Origin: Longimicrobium terrae
GTDB lineage: Bacteria; Gemmatimonadota; Gemmatimonadetes; Longimicrobiales; Longimicrobiaceae
Reading direction: 5' to 3'
DNA: 64,000 nucleotides
Assembly: GCF_014202995.1 (NCBI RefSeq)
Contig: NZ_JACHIA010000009.1
Location: 1-64,000 of the forward strand
Below are positions 49,464 through 57,597 of the stretch, in pieces (position 1 is the stretch's first letter; each line of letters opens with the position of its first letter). The notes under the pieces were generated by a model. It was not told where the DNA came from. It saw only the letters and a program-made list of their open reading frames with translations, and searched no databases. The position numbers and the translations under genes were made by a program.

Positions 49464-52400
49464 CTAATCCGGCGACGGGTCCGGCGGCAGGGGCGGCGGC
49501 GCGCCCGTCGGCGTGCTCATCTGCCCCGGCGCGGGCACGTCGGGGGCCGGCGGCTCGATGTTCTCCAGCACGTCCGCGTCCGTCACCTTGGGCCGGCCGT
49601 ACTCCCACCGGCGGCGGGCCTCCAGCGAAAACTGGTAGGCACGGCGCTGCAGGTTCAGCAGCAGCGGATCGCGCCGCACCGGCTCAAAGGCGCCGCGGAT
49701 GGCCCAGCTGCGGCTGGCCTGGTACTCGAACGACGCGCCCGGCCGCGGCTCGCTGAAGATGTTGGCGATCTCCAGCACCACGTAGAAGTCCTCGAACAGC
49801 TGCTTGCCCGCTTCCACCGAGGCAAAGGCCAGGATGTCGCTGCTGATGGCCGTCACCCCGCCGCCGAAGCCCACGCCGGTGGGCCGCGCGCGCAGCCGCA
49901 CGTAATCAAAAAAGCCCAGTTGCGTGAAGACCTGCTCCAGCTGGTTGGTGATCACACCGCCCAGCAGCTGCTCCAAGATCACTCCCTGCGTGAACTCCGA
50001 GGGGAGGCTGGCCAGGTCCGCGCTGCGCCGCCCGAACAGCAGCAGGCTCAGCAGCTCCGACTCCGGCAGCGGCGGGCGCGTGTTGCTGCTGAGCGCGATG
50101 GTGGGCGCCTGCAGCGTGCCGCCCAGGTGGATGTTGACCGCCAGGTTCTCGGCGCCGGGATCGCTTCCGCGAACCTGGTGCACGGCGTTCACGTCCAGCC
50201 GCGGGTTCAATTCCGGCGTGCCGGTGAACTGCACGCTCCCCTCGCTGATCTCAAAGTCGCGCTGGATGGGGCCCACGCTGAGCGTGTAGGTGCCGCGCAG
50301 CGTCTGCACGTCGCCGAACACGCGAGGCAGGCCGCCGCCCTCGTACAGCACCAGCGGCCGCTCGGTGGCCACGTACACGCTCAGTTCGCTGGACTGCAGC
50401 CGCACGTTTTCGCCGATGGACACTTCCAGGTTGTTGGGCACCAGCATGCCCACGATGCCCGCCGCCGTGGCGACGCCCGCGGACACGGTGTCGGCGCCCA
50501 GCTCGCCCACGTCCACGTCCACGATGTCGGCTTCCGTGGGCGCGCCCGTTTCCGGGATGTAGATGACGCCGTCCTGGATCTCCACCGCGCCCGACAGGTC
50601 CGCCCGCGGCAGCCGCCCGCCGATGCGCAGCCCCGCGTTCACCTGCAGCGAGGCGAGGTCGTCGCGGTCCGCCGCCTGGAAGTTGTTGGCCCTGATCTCC
50701 AGGTCGATGGACGGGCGCCCCGGCTGGTCCAGCACCACGGCGCCGGTCACCCGCACCGAGCCGTCGCCGCCGGTGTACGCCACCGCGCTGTCGACGGTGA
50801 TCTGGTCGCCCTGCAGGTGCACCGTGGCGGCCATGTTCTCCCACCGCACGCCCAGCGGCACCACCGTCACCGCGGCGCCGGCCAGCGTCGCCGTTCCCGC
50901 CACCGTGGGATCATCCAGCGTCCCGGACACGTTCACCTGCGCGTACGCCTGCCCCACGCCGTTCTCCAGCATGGTGGGCAGCGCGCCCGCCACCAGCTGC
51001 ATGGGGAGCGAGTCCGCCGTCAGCGTGGCGCGCAGCGGCTCCGTCCTCAGCAGCTCGAACCCGGGAACCAGCCCGCCCAGGGTGAGCGTCATGGGGACCG
51101 TGGCGTCCGCGCTCAGAATGCTGCGGCCGTCCAGGCGCACGGTGGCGCGCAGCTGCATGGCGCGGTCCGCGTATTCGCCGTTGAGCGCCAGCGAGTCCGT
51201 CTTCAGCCCGCCAAAGGCCAAGCCCTCCACCAGTCCGTCCAGCAGCACCCGCGGCCGCTCCACCGGGCCGGTGACCGCGGCGTTCAGCGTGACGATTCCC
51301 GCCACGTCCGGCATGGCGGGCGCCAGCTGCCGCAGCTCCGCCAGGTCCACCCCGGCCACGCGGATCATCAGGTCCGCCGTCCCCGTGGCGGGGAGGGTGC
51401 CGTTGGCCTCGATGAAGCCGGTGGCCGCGCCGGAGCGCTGCAGCCGCAGGTTCTCCACCCGGTAGCCGCCGCCCTCCAGCATGGCCAGGCGCGCCTGCGG
51501 AACCGCCAGCGCCCACTGCACGTCGCGCAGCCGCAGGTTCAATTCGCGCAGCACCACGGCGTTGACGGACAACCCCTGCAGCTCCAGCGCGCCGGAAGCG
51601 TGCAGGTCCGTGTTCTCGTCCCGGCGCAGGTCCACGCCGAAGGTGGCGGCATCCGGCGTCAGGTTGGCCTGCAGTTCCAGCGAGCGGTAGGTGTCGCCGC
51701 CCACGGTCAGGCCCTGCCCATTGAGCGCCACGTTGCCCGTCCACACCGTGGAGCCCTTGGCCAGGTTCACGTTGCCGGCCAGCTGCTCCGCGCGGTAGCC
51801 CTGGTACTGGATCCCCGCGCCGCGCACCGCGGCCGCGATCTCCGGGTAGCGCAGCGTGCCCTGCACCCAGCCGCTGGCCTGCAGCGATCCGCTGATGGCT
51901 GGCTCAAACGCCCCCGGCGGGGGGATGAACGCGGCCAGCACGCCCAGGTTGGGCGCGTCCAGCGTAAAGCGCAGCGGCTCCGGCGCGGCGTTCGTCAGTC
52001 CCAGCTGGCCGCTGGCTTCCAGCCGCACTCCGCGCACGGCGAGCGACATCGTATCCACCCGCAGCACGCCCGCCTCGGAAACGACGCGCACGACGCCGCG
52101 CTCCACCGTCACCCCGCCGACCGTCGTTCCCGGCAGCGTGGTGAAGGCCACGCGGCCGGCAAAGGTTTCCGGCGTGGTGCCGCGGCCGTCCACCGCCAGG
52201 TTCCCCGTCAGCCGGGTGCCGGGAAGGTCGGTAAAGCCGGGAAGCCCGCTCAGGTCCAGGTTGCGCACGCTGCCGGTGACGGCGTACTCGGGCACGTCGC
52301 CGGGGGCAAAGGTGCCGCGCACGTCCACGCCGCCCATCTGCCCCGTGAGCGCCACGTCGAAGCGGTACGGCTGGCGCCCGCCGCCGGACACGGCGATGGG

Positions 52401-54542
52401 GCCGCTCACCGGGCCCGGGAGCAGCCCCGGCCGGCCGATCAGCGCGCCAATGCGGAACTCGTTCACCCGCCCCGCGACGTCGAACTGGGGCGATCCCGTG
52501 CCGCCGGGGCGGCGCACGGTGCCGCCCAGCGCAAAGCTGCCGTTGGCGCCCTGCCGCATGTCCACGGCAAAGCGCAGGTCCTCCGTGGTGCCGCGGGCGC
52601 TGAACGTACCCGACAGCGGCCCGTCCATGGGAATGTTTCCCGTCACCAGCGTGGCGGCGCGGAACGCCTCCAGCCGGCCCTGCACGTCAAAGCGCATCGG
52701 CTCGCCCATGCGCACCGAGCCGGCCATGGCGATGCCGCCCGCCGAGCCCTGCAGGTCCATGTCGAACCGCACGTCGTCGCCGTTGCCGGAAACGGAGATG
52801 GGACCCGCCAGCGTCGCCCGGCGGAAGGGGAGCGAGGGGAACAGCTCCGTCAGCGTGGCCAGGGCCAGCGGCTGGGCGCGGGCGCGAAGCTCGTACTGCA
52901 GCACCTCCCCGTTGCGCACCGTGCCCGACAGGCCGGCCAGCACCGTCTCCGGCGCGTCGCCCACCTTGTAGACCAGCTCGCCGCCCTCGATGCGCAGGTT
53001 CGCGGGGGAACCGGAGATCGTGGCGCCGCCGGTGATCAGCCCGCGCAGCAGCGGGTTGACCGTGTCGCTGAGCGTGGCCAGGTGCTCCAGCCGGATGGGG
53101 CGGGCGTCCACGCGCAGGTCCTGAAAGCGCAGCGGCTCCTCCGCGCCCGGACGGAAGCGCACCAGCCCCGCCGCGGCAAGGACGGACGGCTCGGCGCCCG
53201 GCGCGTCGCGCGGGGTGAGGTCCGCCGTCAGGTCCAGCCGCAGCGGGCCGCCCTCGCCGGCGCTGAGCACGTCCAGGCTGGCGATCTCGCCGCGGACGGT
53301 GCCCAGCAGCGGCAGCTCATCCACGTAGCCCAGCGTTTCCATGTCCCGCAGGCGCAGCGGGTCCAGCGTAATGCGCGTGTCCGTAAAGCGGAGTTCCTGG
53401 TCCGGCGCGGTGATCACGGTCAGCCGGCCGGCCGCGCGGGAATCCAGGATGGCGACGCGCGCGTCGGACACGTTCCACACCGTGCGCCCGCCGGACTGCG
53501 TGCGCGCCGCCAGGCGGAAGGCCGCGGTTCCGGTGGCGGGGACGGGAAAGCCCATCCCCTGCAGGTCGGCGAAGCCCAGCGGGTTGGCGCGGATGTTCAG
53601 GTCGAACACCGGCCCCGCATCCGCGAACAGCACCCGCCCCGCGCCGTCGAACGACGAGTGGGGGGTGCGGAAGCGGGTGATGTCGAAGCGGATGGTCTTG
53701 TCGGGATCGGACTGGATCCACCCCGCGAACGCCTGGATGCGCGTGTCGGGGTTGCGGACCGCGGCGGTGAGGGAGGTGATCTCCGTCCGCCATCCGCCGT
53801 TGGGCCCCACGCGCACCAGCGGCAGCGTGGCGTCCACATCCGTGAGCGTGTGGATGGTGTACGTCTGCCCGCCGAAGCGCGCGCGCTCCGGCTGCTTCGT
53901 GGACGCGAACCGCCCCGTGGGCGCCGGGCCCGCCACGTACGGCCGGGCGATGCGCACGCGGCCGTCCACGATGCGCATGCCGCGGAAGTCGAGCGGACGG
54001 CTCACCTCTTCCTCGGCGCCGGGCGCGTTCAGCGGCTGCCCGGCGGCTTCGGCCTTGATGATGTCAAAGAAGTTCCACTCCCCGTTCGCCCGCTGCAGCA
54101 GCCGCGCGTTGGGGCGGATGAGCTCCACGTCGTCGATGACGATGGCGCCCTTTCCCGTCATGGTCCGGGCGATCAGTCGGCCGCGCGCGAGCGGTGCGCT
54201 GACGATGGTGTCACCGGCCTTGTCGAGAAAGGCGACCTGGCGCAGCACCACGCGGAGCGATCCGTCTTCCTCGATCTTCTCCAGCTCGAACGCGTCCGCG
54301 GGCAGGCCCAGGCGCACGCGCACCTGCTCCTCCACCACGCGGGTGCGGGTGCGGTTCACGTACCACAGCAGCAGCGACGCGGTGAGCGCAAAGCCCAGCA
54401 GCAGCCCCAGCACCAGCACGCCGATGCGCCCCAGCCCGCGGCCCTTGCGGCGGCGCGGGCCGGGCGCGGCGGCGGCGGCGGGAACGCGGCCCCGGCGGCG
54501 AGGGGGCGGCGGCGGAAGCTCCGGAGCGATGTCGTCGCTCAC
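49464..54542 (-). CDS. TamB-type translocation/assembly module protein (DUF490)
   Basis: 1692 residues, longer than E. coli TamB (1259). A Pro/Arg-rich cytoplasmic start is followed by one membrane anchor (GVLVLGLLLGFALTASLLLW, ~41-60). Then comes a very long repetitive beta-helical region, and the C-terminal DUF490/TamB domain with SVGPIQRDFEISEGSVQFTG, ELNPRLDVNAVHQVRG and ESELLSLLLFGR, the family signature. AsmA-like proteins of this type form a hydrophobic groove that spans the periplasm and moves phospholipids or helps outer-membrane protein insertion. The GTG start (54542) overlaps the TamA-like stop, so the two are translationally coupled, as expected for a TAM complex. Confidence 0.93.
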   Translation of the reverse strand: MSDDIAPELPPPPPRRRGRVPAAAAAPGPRRRKGRGLGRIGVLVLGLLLGFALTASLLLWYVNRTRTRVVEEQVRVRLGLPADAFELEKIEEDGSLRVVLRQVAFLDKAGDTIVSAPLARGRLIARTMTGKGAIVIDDVELIRPNARLLQRANGEWNFFDIIKAEAAGQPLNAPGAEEEVSRPLDFRGMRIVDGRVRIARPYVAGPAPTGRFASTKQPERARFGGQTYTIHTLTDVDATLPLVRVGPNGGWRTEITSLTAAVRNPDTRIQAFAGWIQSDPDKTIRFDITRFRTPHSSFDGAGRVLFADAGPVFDLNIRANPLGFADLQGMGFPVPATGTAAFRLAARTQSGGRTVWNVSDARVAILDSRAAGRLTVITAPDQELRFTDTRITLDPLRLRDMETLGYVDELPLLGTVRGEIASLDVLSAGEGGPLRLDLTADLTPRDAPGAEPSVLAAAGLVRFRPGAEEPLRFQDLRVDARPIRLEHLATLSDTVNPLLRGLITGGATISGSPANLRIEGGELVYKVGDAPETVLAGLSGTVRNGEVLQYELRARAQPLALATLTELFPSLPFRRATLAGPISVSGNGDDVRFDMDLQGSAGGIAMAGSVRMGEPMRFDVQGRLEAFRAATLVTGNIPMDGPLSGTFSARGTTEDLRFAVDMRQGANGSFALGGTVRRPGGTGSPQFDVAGRVNEFRIGALIGRPGLLPGPVSGPIAVSGGGRQPYRFDVALTGQMGGVDVRGTFAPGDVPEYAVTGSVRNLDLSGLPGFTDLPGTRLTGNLAVDGRGTTPETFAGRVAFTTLPGTTVGGVTVERGVVRVVSEAGVLRVDTMSLAVRGVRLEASGQLGLTNAAPEPLRFTLDAPNLGVLAAFIPPPGAFEPAISGSLQASGWVQGTLRYPEIAAAVRGAGIQYQGYRAEQLAGNVNLAKGSTVWTGNVALNGQGLTVGGDTYRSLELQANLTPDAATFGVDLRRDENTDLHASGALELQGLSVNAVVLRELNLRLRDVQWALAVPQARLAMLEGGGYRVENLRLQRSGAATGFIEANGTLPATGTADLMIRVAGVDLAELRQLAPAMPDVAGIVTLNAAVTGPVERPRVLLDGLVEGLAFGGLKTDSLALNGEYADRAMQLRATVRLDGRSILSADATVPMTLTLGGLVPGFELLRTEPLRATLTADSLPMQLVAGALPTMLENGVGQAYAQVNVSGTLDDPTVAGTATLAGAAVTVVPLGVRWENMAATVHLQGDQITVDSAVAYTGGDGSVRVTGAVVLDQPGRPSIDLEIRANNFQAADRDDLASLQVNAGLRIGGRLPRADLSGAVEIQDGVIYIPETGAPTEADIVDVDVGELGADTVSAGVATAAGIVGMLVPNNLEVSIGENVRLQSSELSVYVATERPLVLYEGGGLPRVFGDVQTLRGTYTLSVGPIQRDFEISEGSVQFTGTPELNPRLDVNAVHQVRGSDPGAENLAVNIHLGGTLQAPTIALSSNTRPPLPESELLSLLLFGRRSADLASLPSEFTQGVILEQLLGGVITNQLEQVFTQLGFFDYVRLRARPTGVGFGGGVTAISSDILAFASVEAGKQLFEDFYVVLEIANIFSEPRPGASFEYQASRSWAIRGAFEPVRRDPLLLNLQRRAYQFSLEARRRWEYGRPKVTDADVLENIEPPAPDVPAPGQMSTPTGAPPPLPPDPSPD

Positions 54543-56773
54543 AGCGCGTTTCCGACGGAGATCTGCAGCGTCAGCCGCTTCAGGAAGCCGGGTTTGTCAT
54601 CCGGCTGGTAGCGGCGCAGCAGCGGCGTGGGGAGCAGTTCGCCCCGCTCGTTGATGCCGTACAGCGGGCCCGGCTCGCGGCTGTAGGGGTTGTATCCCAC
54701 GTCCAGGCGAATGGGGCCCACGGGCGTGGCAAAGCGGCCGCCCACCCCCGGGGTAAAGCGGATTCCCGGGCGCACCAGCGTGGTGTCGCGCGTGTCCCAC
54801 ACCTGCCCCGCGTCCAGGAACACCGCGCCGCGCAGCGCCGGCCGGTTCAGCAGGGGGAGGGGGATGGGAAAGGTGAGTTCCGTGCTGCCCAGCACGCTGC
54901 GGGTGCCGCCGGTGGACGACGAGATGGTGTCCACCTCGAAGCCGTCGCTCCCCGTGCGCCGCGGACGGACCACGTAGACCGTGGGCCCGAGTTCGTTGAA
55001 GCGGAAGCCGCGCACCCCGGTGGGGCCGCCGCCGTAGAAGCGCTGCTCCGGGGGAATGTACCCGGTTTCCTCGTTCAGCAGCCCGGTAAGGAAGGTTCCC
55101 GCCATCAGCCGCGCGGAAAGCACCAGGTTGCCGGTCAGGCGGCGGTGCGCGATGCCATCCGCCATCAGCCGCAGGTACTGGTCGTCGGACCCCAGCGCGG
55201 GCGAGGCGTAGTCCACCGTGGTGCGGAACTGGTGGCCGCCGGAGGGGAACGGGTCGATGCGCACCCGGCTCTGCGTCAGCCCCAGCGACACCGAGTTGGA
55301 CCAGCGGGGGCGCTCCAGCGCGCGGATGTCGCCGGGGCGGCACACCTCGAAGGCGATGCAGAAGAAGTAGTCGCTGGCCCGCGTGCGGCCGCGCTGCACC
55401 TCGAACGTGAGCGAGGCCAGCGTCTGCGGGGCGATCTGCCGCACGATGCCCACCTGCGAGCCGGTGGCGTCGCGCACGTACAGGTCCAGCTCGCTGATCT
55501 GTTCGGTGAACAGCCCGGCAACCACGCTGGTCTGCGTGCCGAACAGGCGCGGCTGCAGGAAGTTGGCGGCCAGGCGGTAGTTGATCTGGTCGGCGATCAG
55601 CGAGTCCTGCGCGGTCTGCCGCCGCTCGGGGTTGAAGGCCGGGCACAGGTTCTTTTCCAGCCCGTCCACGGGGCTGGCCACACCCACCTTGGCGATCAGC
55701 CCGGTAATCTCCAGCCGGCGCGCGCCGCCCAGAAAATTGCGGTCCAGGTGCGAGCCCTGCGCGCGGAAGCAGTCGCGCGTGGCGTATCCCCCCGCCACGT
55801 CCACGGCGTAGCGCGGCGCCTCCACGATGCGGACCAGCACGGTGCTGCCGATGCTGTCCCGGTCCAGTTCCGCGCTGTCGGGGGTGGCCTGCAGCCGCTC
55901 CGGCGCCACCTCCACCGCGGCGAAGTTCACCAGCTCCAGGTCGAACAGGTTGCGCTGGCTGCGCACCAGATCCGTGGCGCGCAGCGGCCGGCCGGTGCGG
56001 ATGGCCATCTGCCGGCGCACCGTTTCCGGACTCAGGCGGTACAGGCCCACGATGGCGATGCTGTCCACCACCACCAGCGGGCCGGGCGCGGCGTTCAGCT
56101 CCACCTGCGCCACGTCGGCGATGGTATCGATCTCGTAGTTCCGCAGCACCTGCGCGTAGGCGTAGCCCTGGTTGAGCAGCCAGTTGCGGACGGTGTCGAC
56201 GGAGGCGAGGAAGTCGATGCGGCGGAAGGGCTCGCCCTCCTTGAGCGGAAGCGCGCCGCGGATGCGGTCCAGCCCCGGCAGCGAGTCCGCGCCGGTCACG
56301 GCCAGCGAGGTGAGCGTAACGCGGTCGCCCGGCTCGATGCGGAAGGTGACGTTCACGCCGTCCGGCGCCTCGTCCACCAGCGGAAGCACGCGGGTGCCGT
56401 AGTAGCCCGCGTCGCGGTGCGCCAGCTGAATGCGCGCCACGTCGCGGCTCAGGACGCCCAGGTCCAGGTTGTAGTCCTGCTTGCCGATCTTGCCGATGCA
56501 GAAAGGAAGCACGCCCAGCGCGCGGCAGCGGGAGGGCTGCGTGGTGATGACGTTGCGCAGCGAATCCGCGGGGACCACCAGGCTGTCGGCCTCGAAGTCC
56601 ACCGAGCGCACATCCTGCCCCTCGTACTGCGCAAACTGCGGCAGCGGGCCGGTGGGACCGGCCTGGTTGCCCGCGCACGCGGCCAGGCCGGCGGCGGCGC
56701 ACAGCAGCGCGGCCGCCCGCGCCAGCAGGGCGCGCGGACGGAACCGGAGGGCGGAGAACGGCGGAACGGGCAT
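54539..56773 (-). CDS. TamA/BamA family outer-membrane protein (Omp85)
   Basis: About 744 residues from ATG 56773, which begins a lipoprotein-like signal (ALLCAAAGLAACAGNQ); the open frame reaches 57025 but that part is not protein-like. Three POTRA domains can be traced before residue ~340 (YEGQDVRSVDFEADSLVV, RVTLTSLAVTGADSLPG, VVVDSIAIVGLYRLSPETV). The C-terminal barrel holds the Omp85 loop-6 signature GVRGFRFNELGP after PEQRFYGGGPT. A lipid-modified N-terminus is unusual for Omp85 proteins. With TamB just downstream it forms the TAM pair, acting in outer-membrane protein or lipid assembly. Confidence 0.92.
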   Translation of the reverse strand: MPVPPFSALRFRPRALLARAAALLCAAAGLAACAGNQAGPTGPLPQFAQYEGQDVRSVDFEADSLVVPADSLRNVITTQPSRCRALGVLPFCIGKIGKQDYNLDLGVLSRDVARIQLAHRDAGYYGTRVLPLVDEAPDGVNVTFRIEPGDRVTLTSLAVTGADSLPGLDRIRGALPLKEGEPFRRIDFLASVDTVRNWLLNQGYAYAQVLRNYEIDTIADVAQVELNAAPGPLVVVDSIAIVGLYRLSPETVRRQMAIRTGRPLRATDLVRSQRNLFDLELVNFAAVEVAPERLQATPDSAELDRDSIGSTVLVRIVEAPRYAVDVAGGYATRDCFRAQGSHLDRNFLGGARRLEITGLIAKVGVASPVDGLEKNLCPAFNPERRQTAQDSLIADQINYRLAANFLQPRLFGTQTSVVAGLFTEQISELDLYVRDATGSQVGIVRQIAPQTLASLTFEVQRGRTRASDYFFCIAFEVCRPGDIRALERPRWSNSVSLGLTQSRVRIDPFPSGGHQFRTTVDYASPALGSDDQYLRLMADGIAHRRLTGNLVLSARLMAGTFLTGLLNEETGYIPPEQRFYGGGPTGVRGFRFNELGPTVYVVRPRRTGSDGFEVDTISSSTGGTRSVLGSTELTFPIPLPLLNRPALRGAVFLDAGQVWDTRDTTLVRPGIRFTPGVGGRFATPVGPIRLDVGYNPYSREPGPLYGINERGELLPTPLLRRYQPDDKPGFLKRLTLQISVGNAL

Positions 56774-57126
56774 CCGGTGTCGGTGCGGAGTACATGCGGC
56801 GGCACGCCTCGTACCCGGAAGGGGGAACGGGGCTGCCGCAAAGTATCGGGGCCGCGCGACGGAACGGCGCACGGGACAATCTACGCACTGGCGGGCGCAC
56901 GGCAACGCGCCGCACCGCCAGGAAGCTGAATCAGGACGCGCGCGGGCGCGGAATCCGGCGTAAACCACCGTTCCCGGCGCATCCCTCGTGCCAGCACGCG
57001 GACCGTGCTTCCGCGCCCCATCCATCGGATAATCCGCCGGTTCCGGTTGATGGACGGAGGCGGACGGCGTCCCGCGCGGGGATCACCGGGTGTCGCGCGG
57101 CGGGGACGGCTCGTCCTCTCCGCCGT
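56774..57126. other. 353-bp gap upstream of the TamA-like gene
   Basis: Contains the promoter region of tamA on the minus strand, and the 3' end of the small membrane gene at 57127 (same direction). I see no repeat or convincing promoter boxes. Confidence 0.4.
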
Positions 57127-57594
57127 CTACCGCGCCGTCGTCCCGGGCGAAGTCATCGACCGCGTGTAAACGATGGCGCCGAGGACGGCCCCGGCGATGT
57201 AGACGGGGAGGACGGCGGGATCCAGCCGAGCCCCGGTGAGCCCCACGCCGAACCCGCGCGATAGCCGCGCCGGGATGATGAGGAGCGTGAACAGCATCGC
57301 GCAGACACCGAGGCCGGTGTTGATTGCGTACCGCCGCGCGGTCGTCCCCGCGCCCACCCGGCCGCCCAGCGTGACCGCCGCCGCGAATACGACGATCAGC
57401 AGCAGCTTGACCGCGGGGCCCATCTCGTCGGCGATCCCCCACACGGACGAAAGGAATCCGCCCCCGCGCGCGTTCTGCCGGGGCGAGAGGCCGAAGTACG
57501 CGACCAGGGCGCTCGTGCCGAAGATCATCATCACCCAGGCGGCGAGCAGAGCGCCGAGCCTCTGCCCCGGCGGCGGTGCGACAGAGCTCTTCAT
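57127..57594 (-). CDS. Small membrane protein of unknown function
   Basis: 155 residues with four hydrophobic segments: ALLAAWVMMIFGTSALVAYF (~14-33), a second at ~62-78 (KLLLIVVFAAAVTLGG), a third at ~90-108 (GLGVCAMLFTLLII) and a fourth at ~129-145 (VYIAGAVLGAIVYT). No family is recognised. It starts only 3 bp after the stop of the penicillin-binding protein gene, with GGAG in that gene's last codons, so it is co-translated with it and might support peptidoglycan synthesis; that is inference. Confidence 0.68.
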   Translation of the reverse strand: MKSSVAPPPGQRLGALLAAWVMMIFGTSALVAYFGLSPRQNARGGGFLSSVWGIADEMGPAVKLLLIVVFAAAVTLGGRVGAGTTARRYAINTGLGVCAMLFTLLIIPARLSRGFGVGLTGARLDPAVLPVYIAGAVLGAIVYTRSMTSPGTTAR

Positions 57595-57597
57595 CCC

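Noticed and set aside
49920-54611. A 1563-codon open frame on the plus strand opposite the TamB-like gene
   Set aside because: It is fully antisense to a strongly supported gene, its peptide is dominated by His, Arg, Gln and Ala as expected from reversed GC-rich codons, and it shows no domain.
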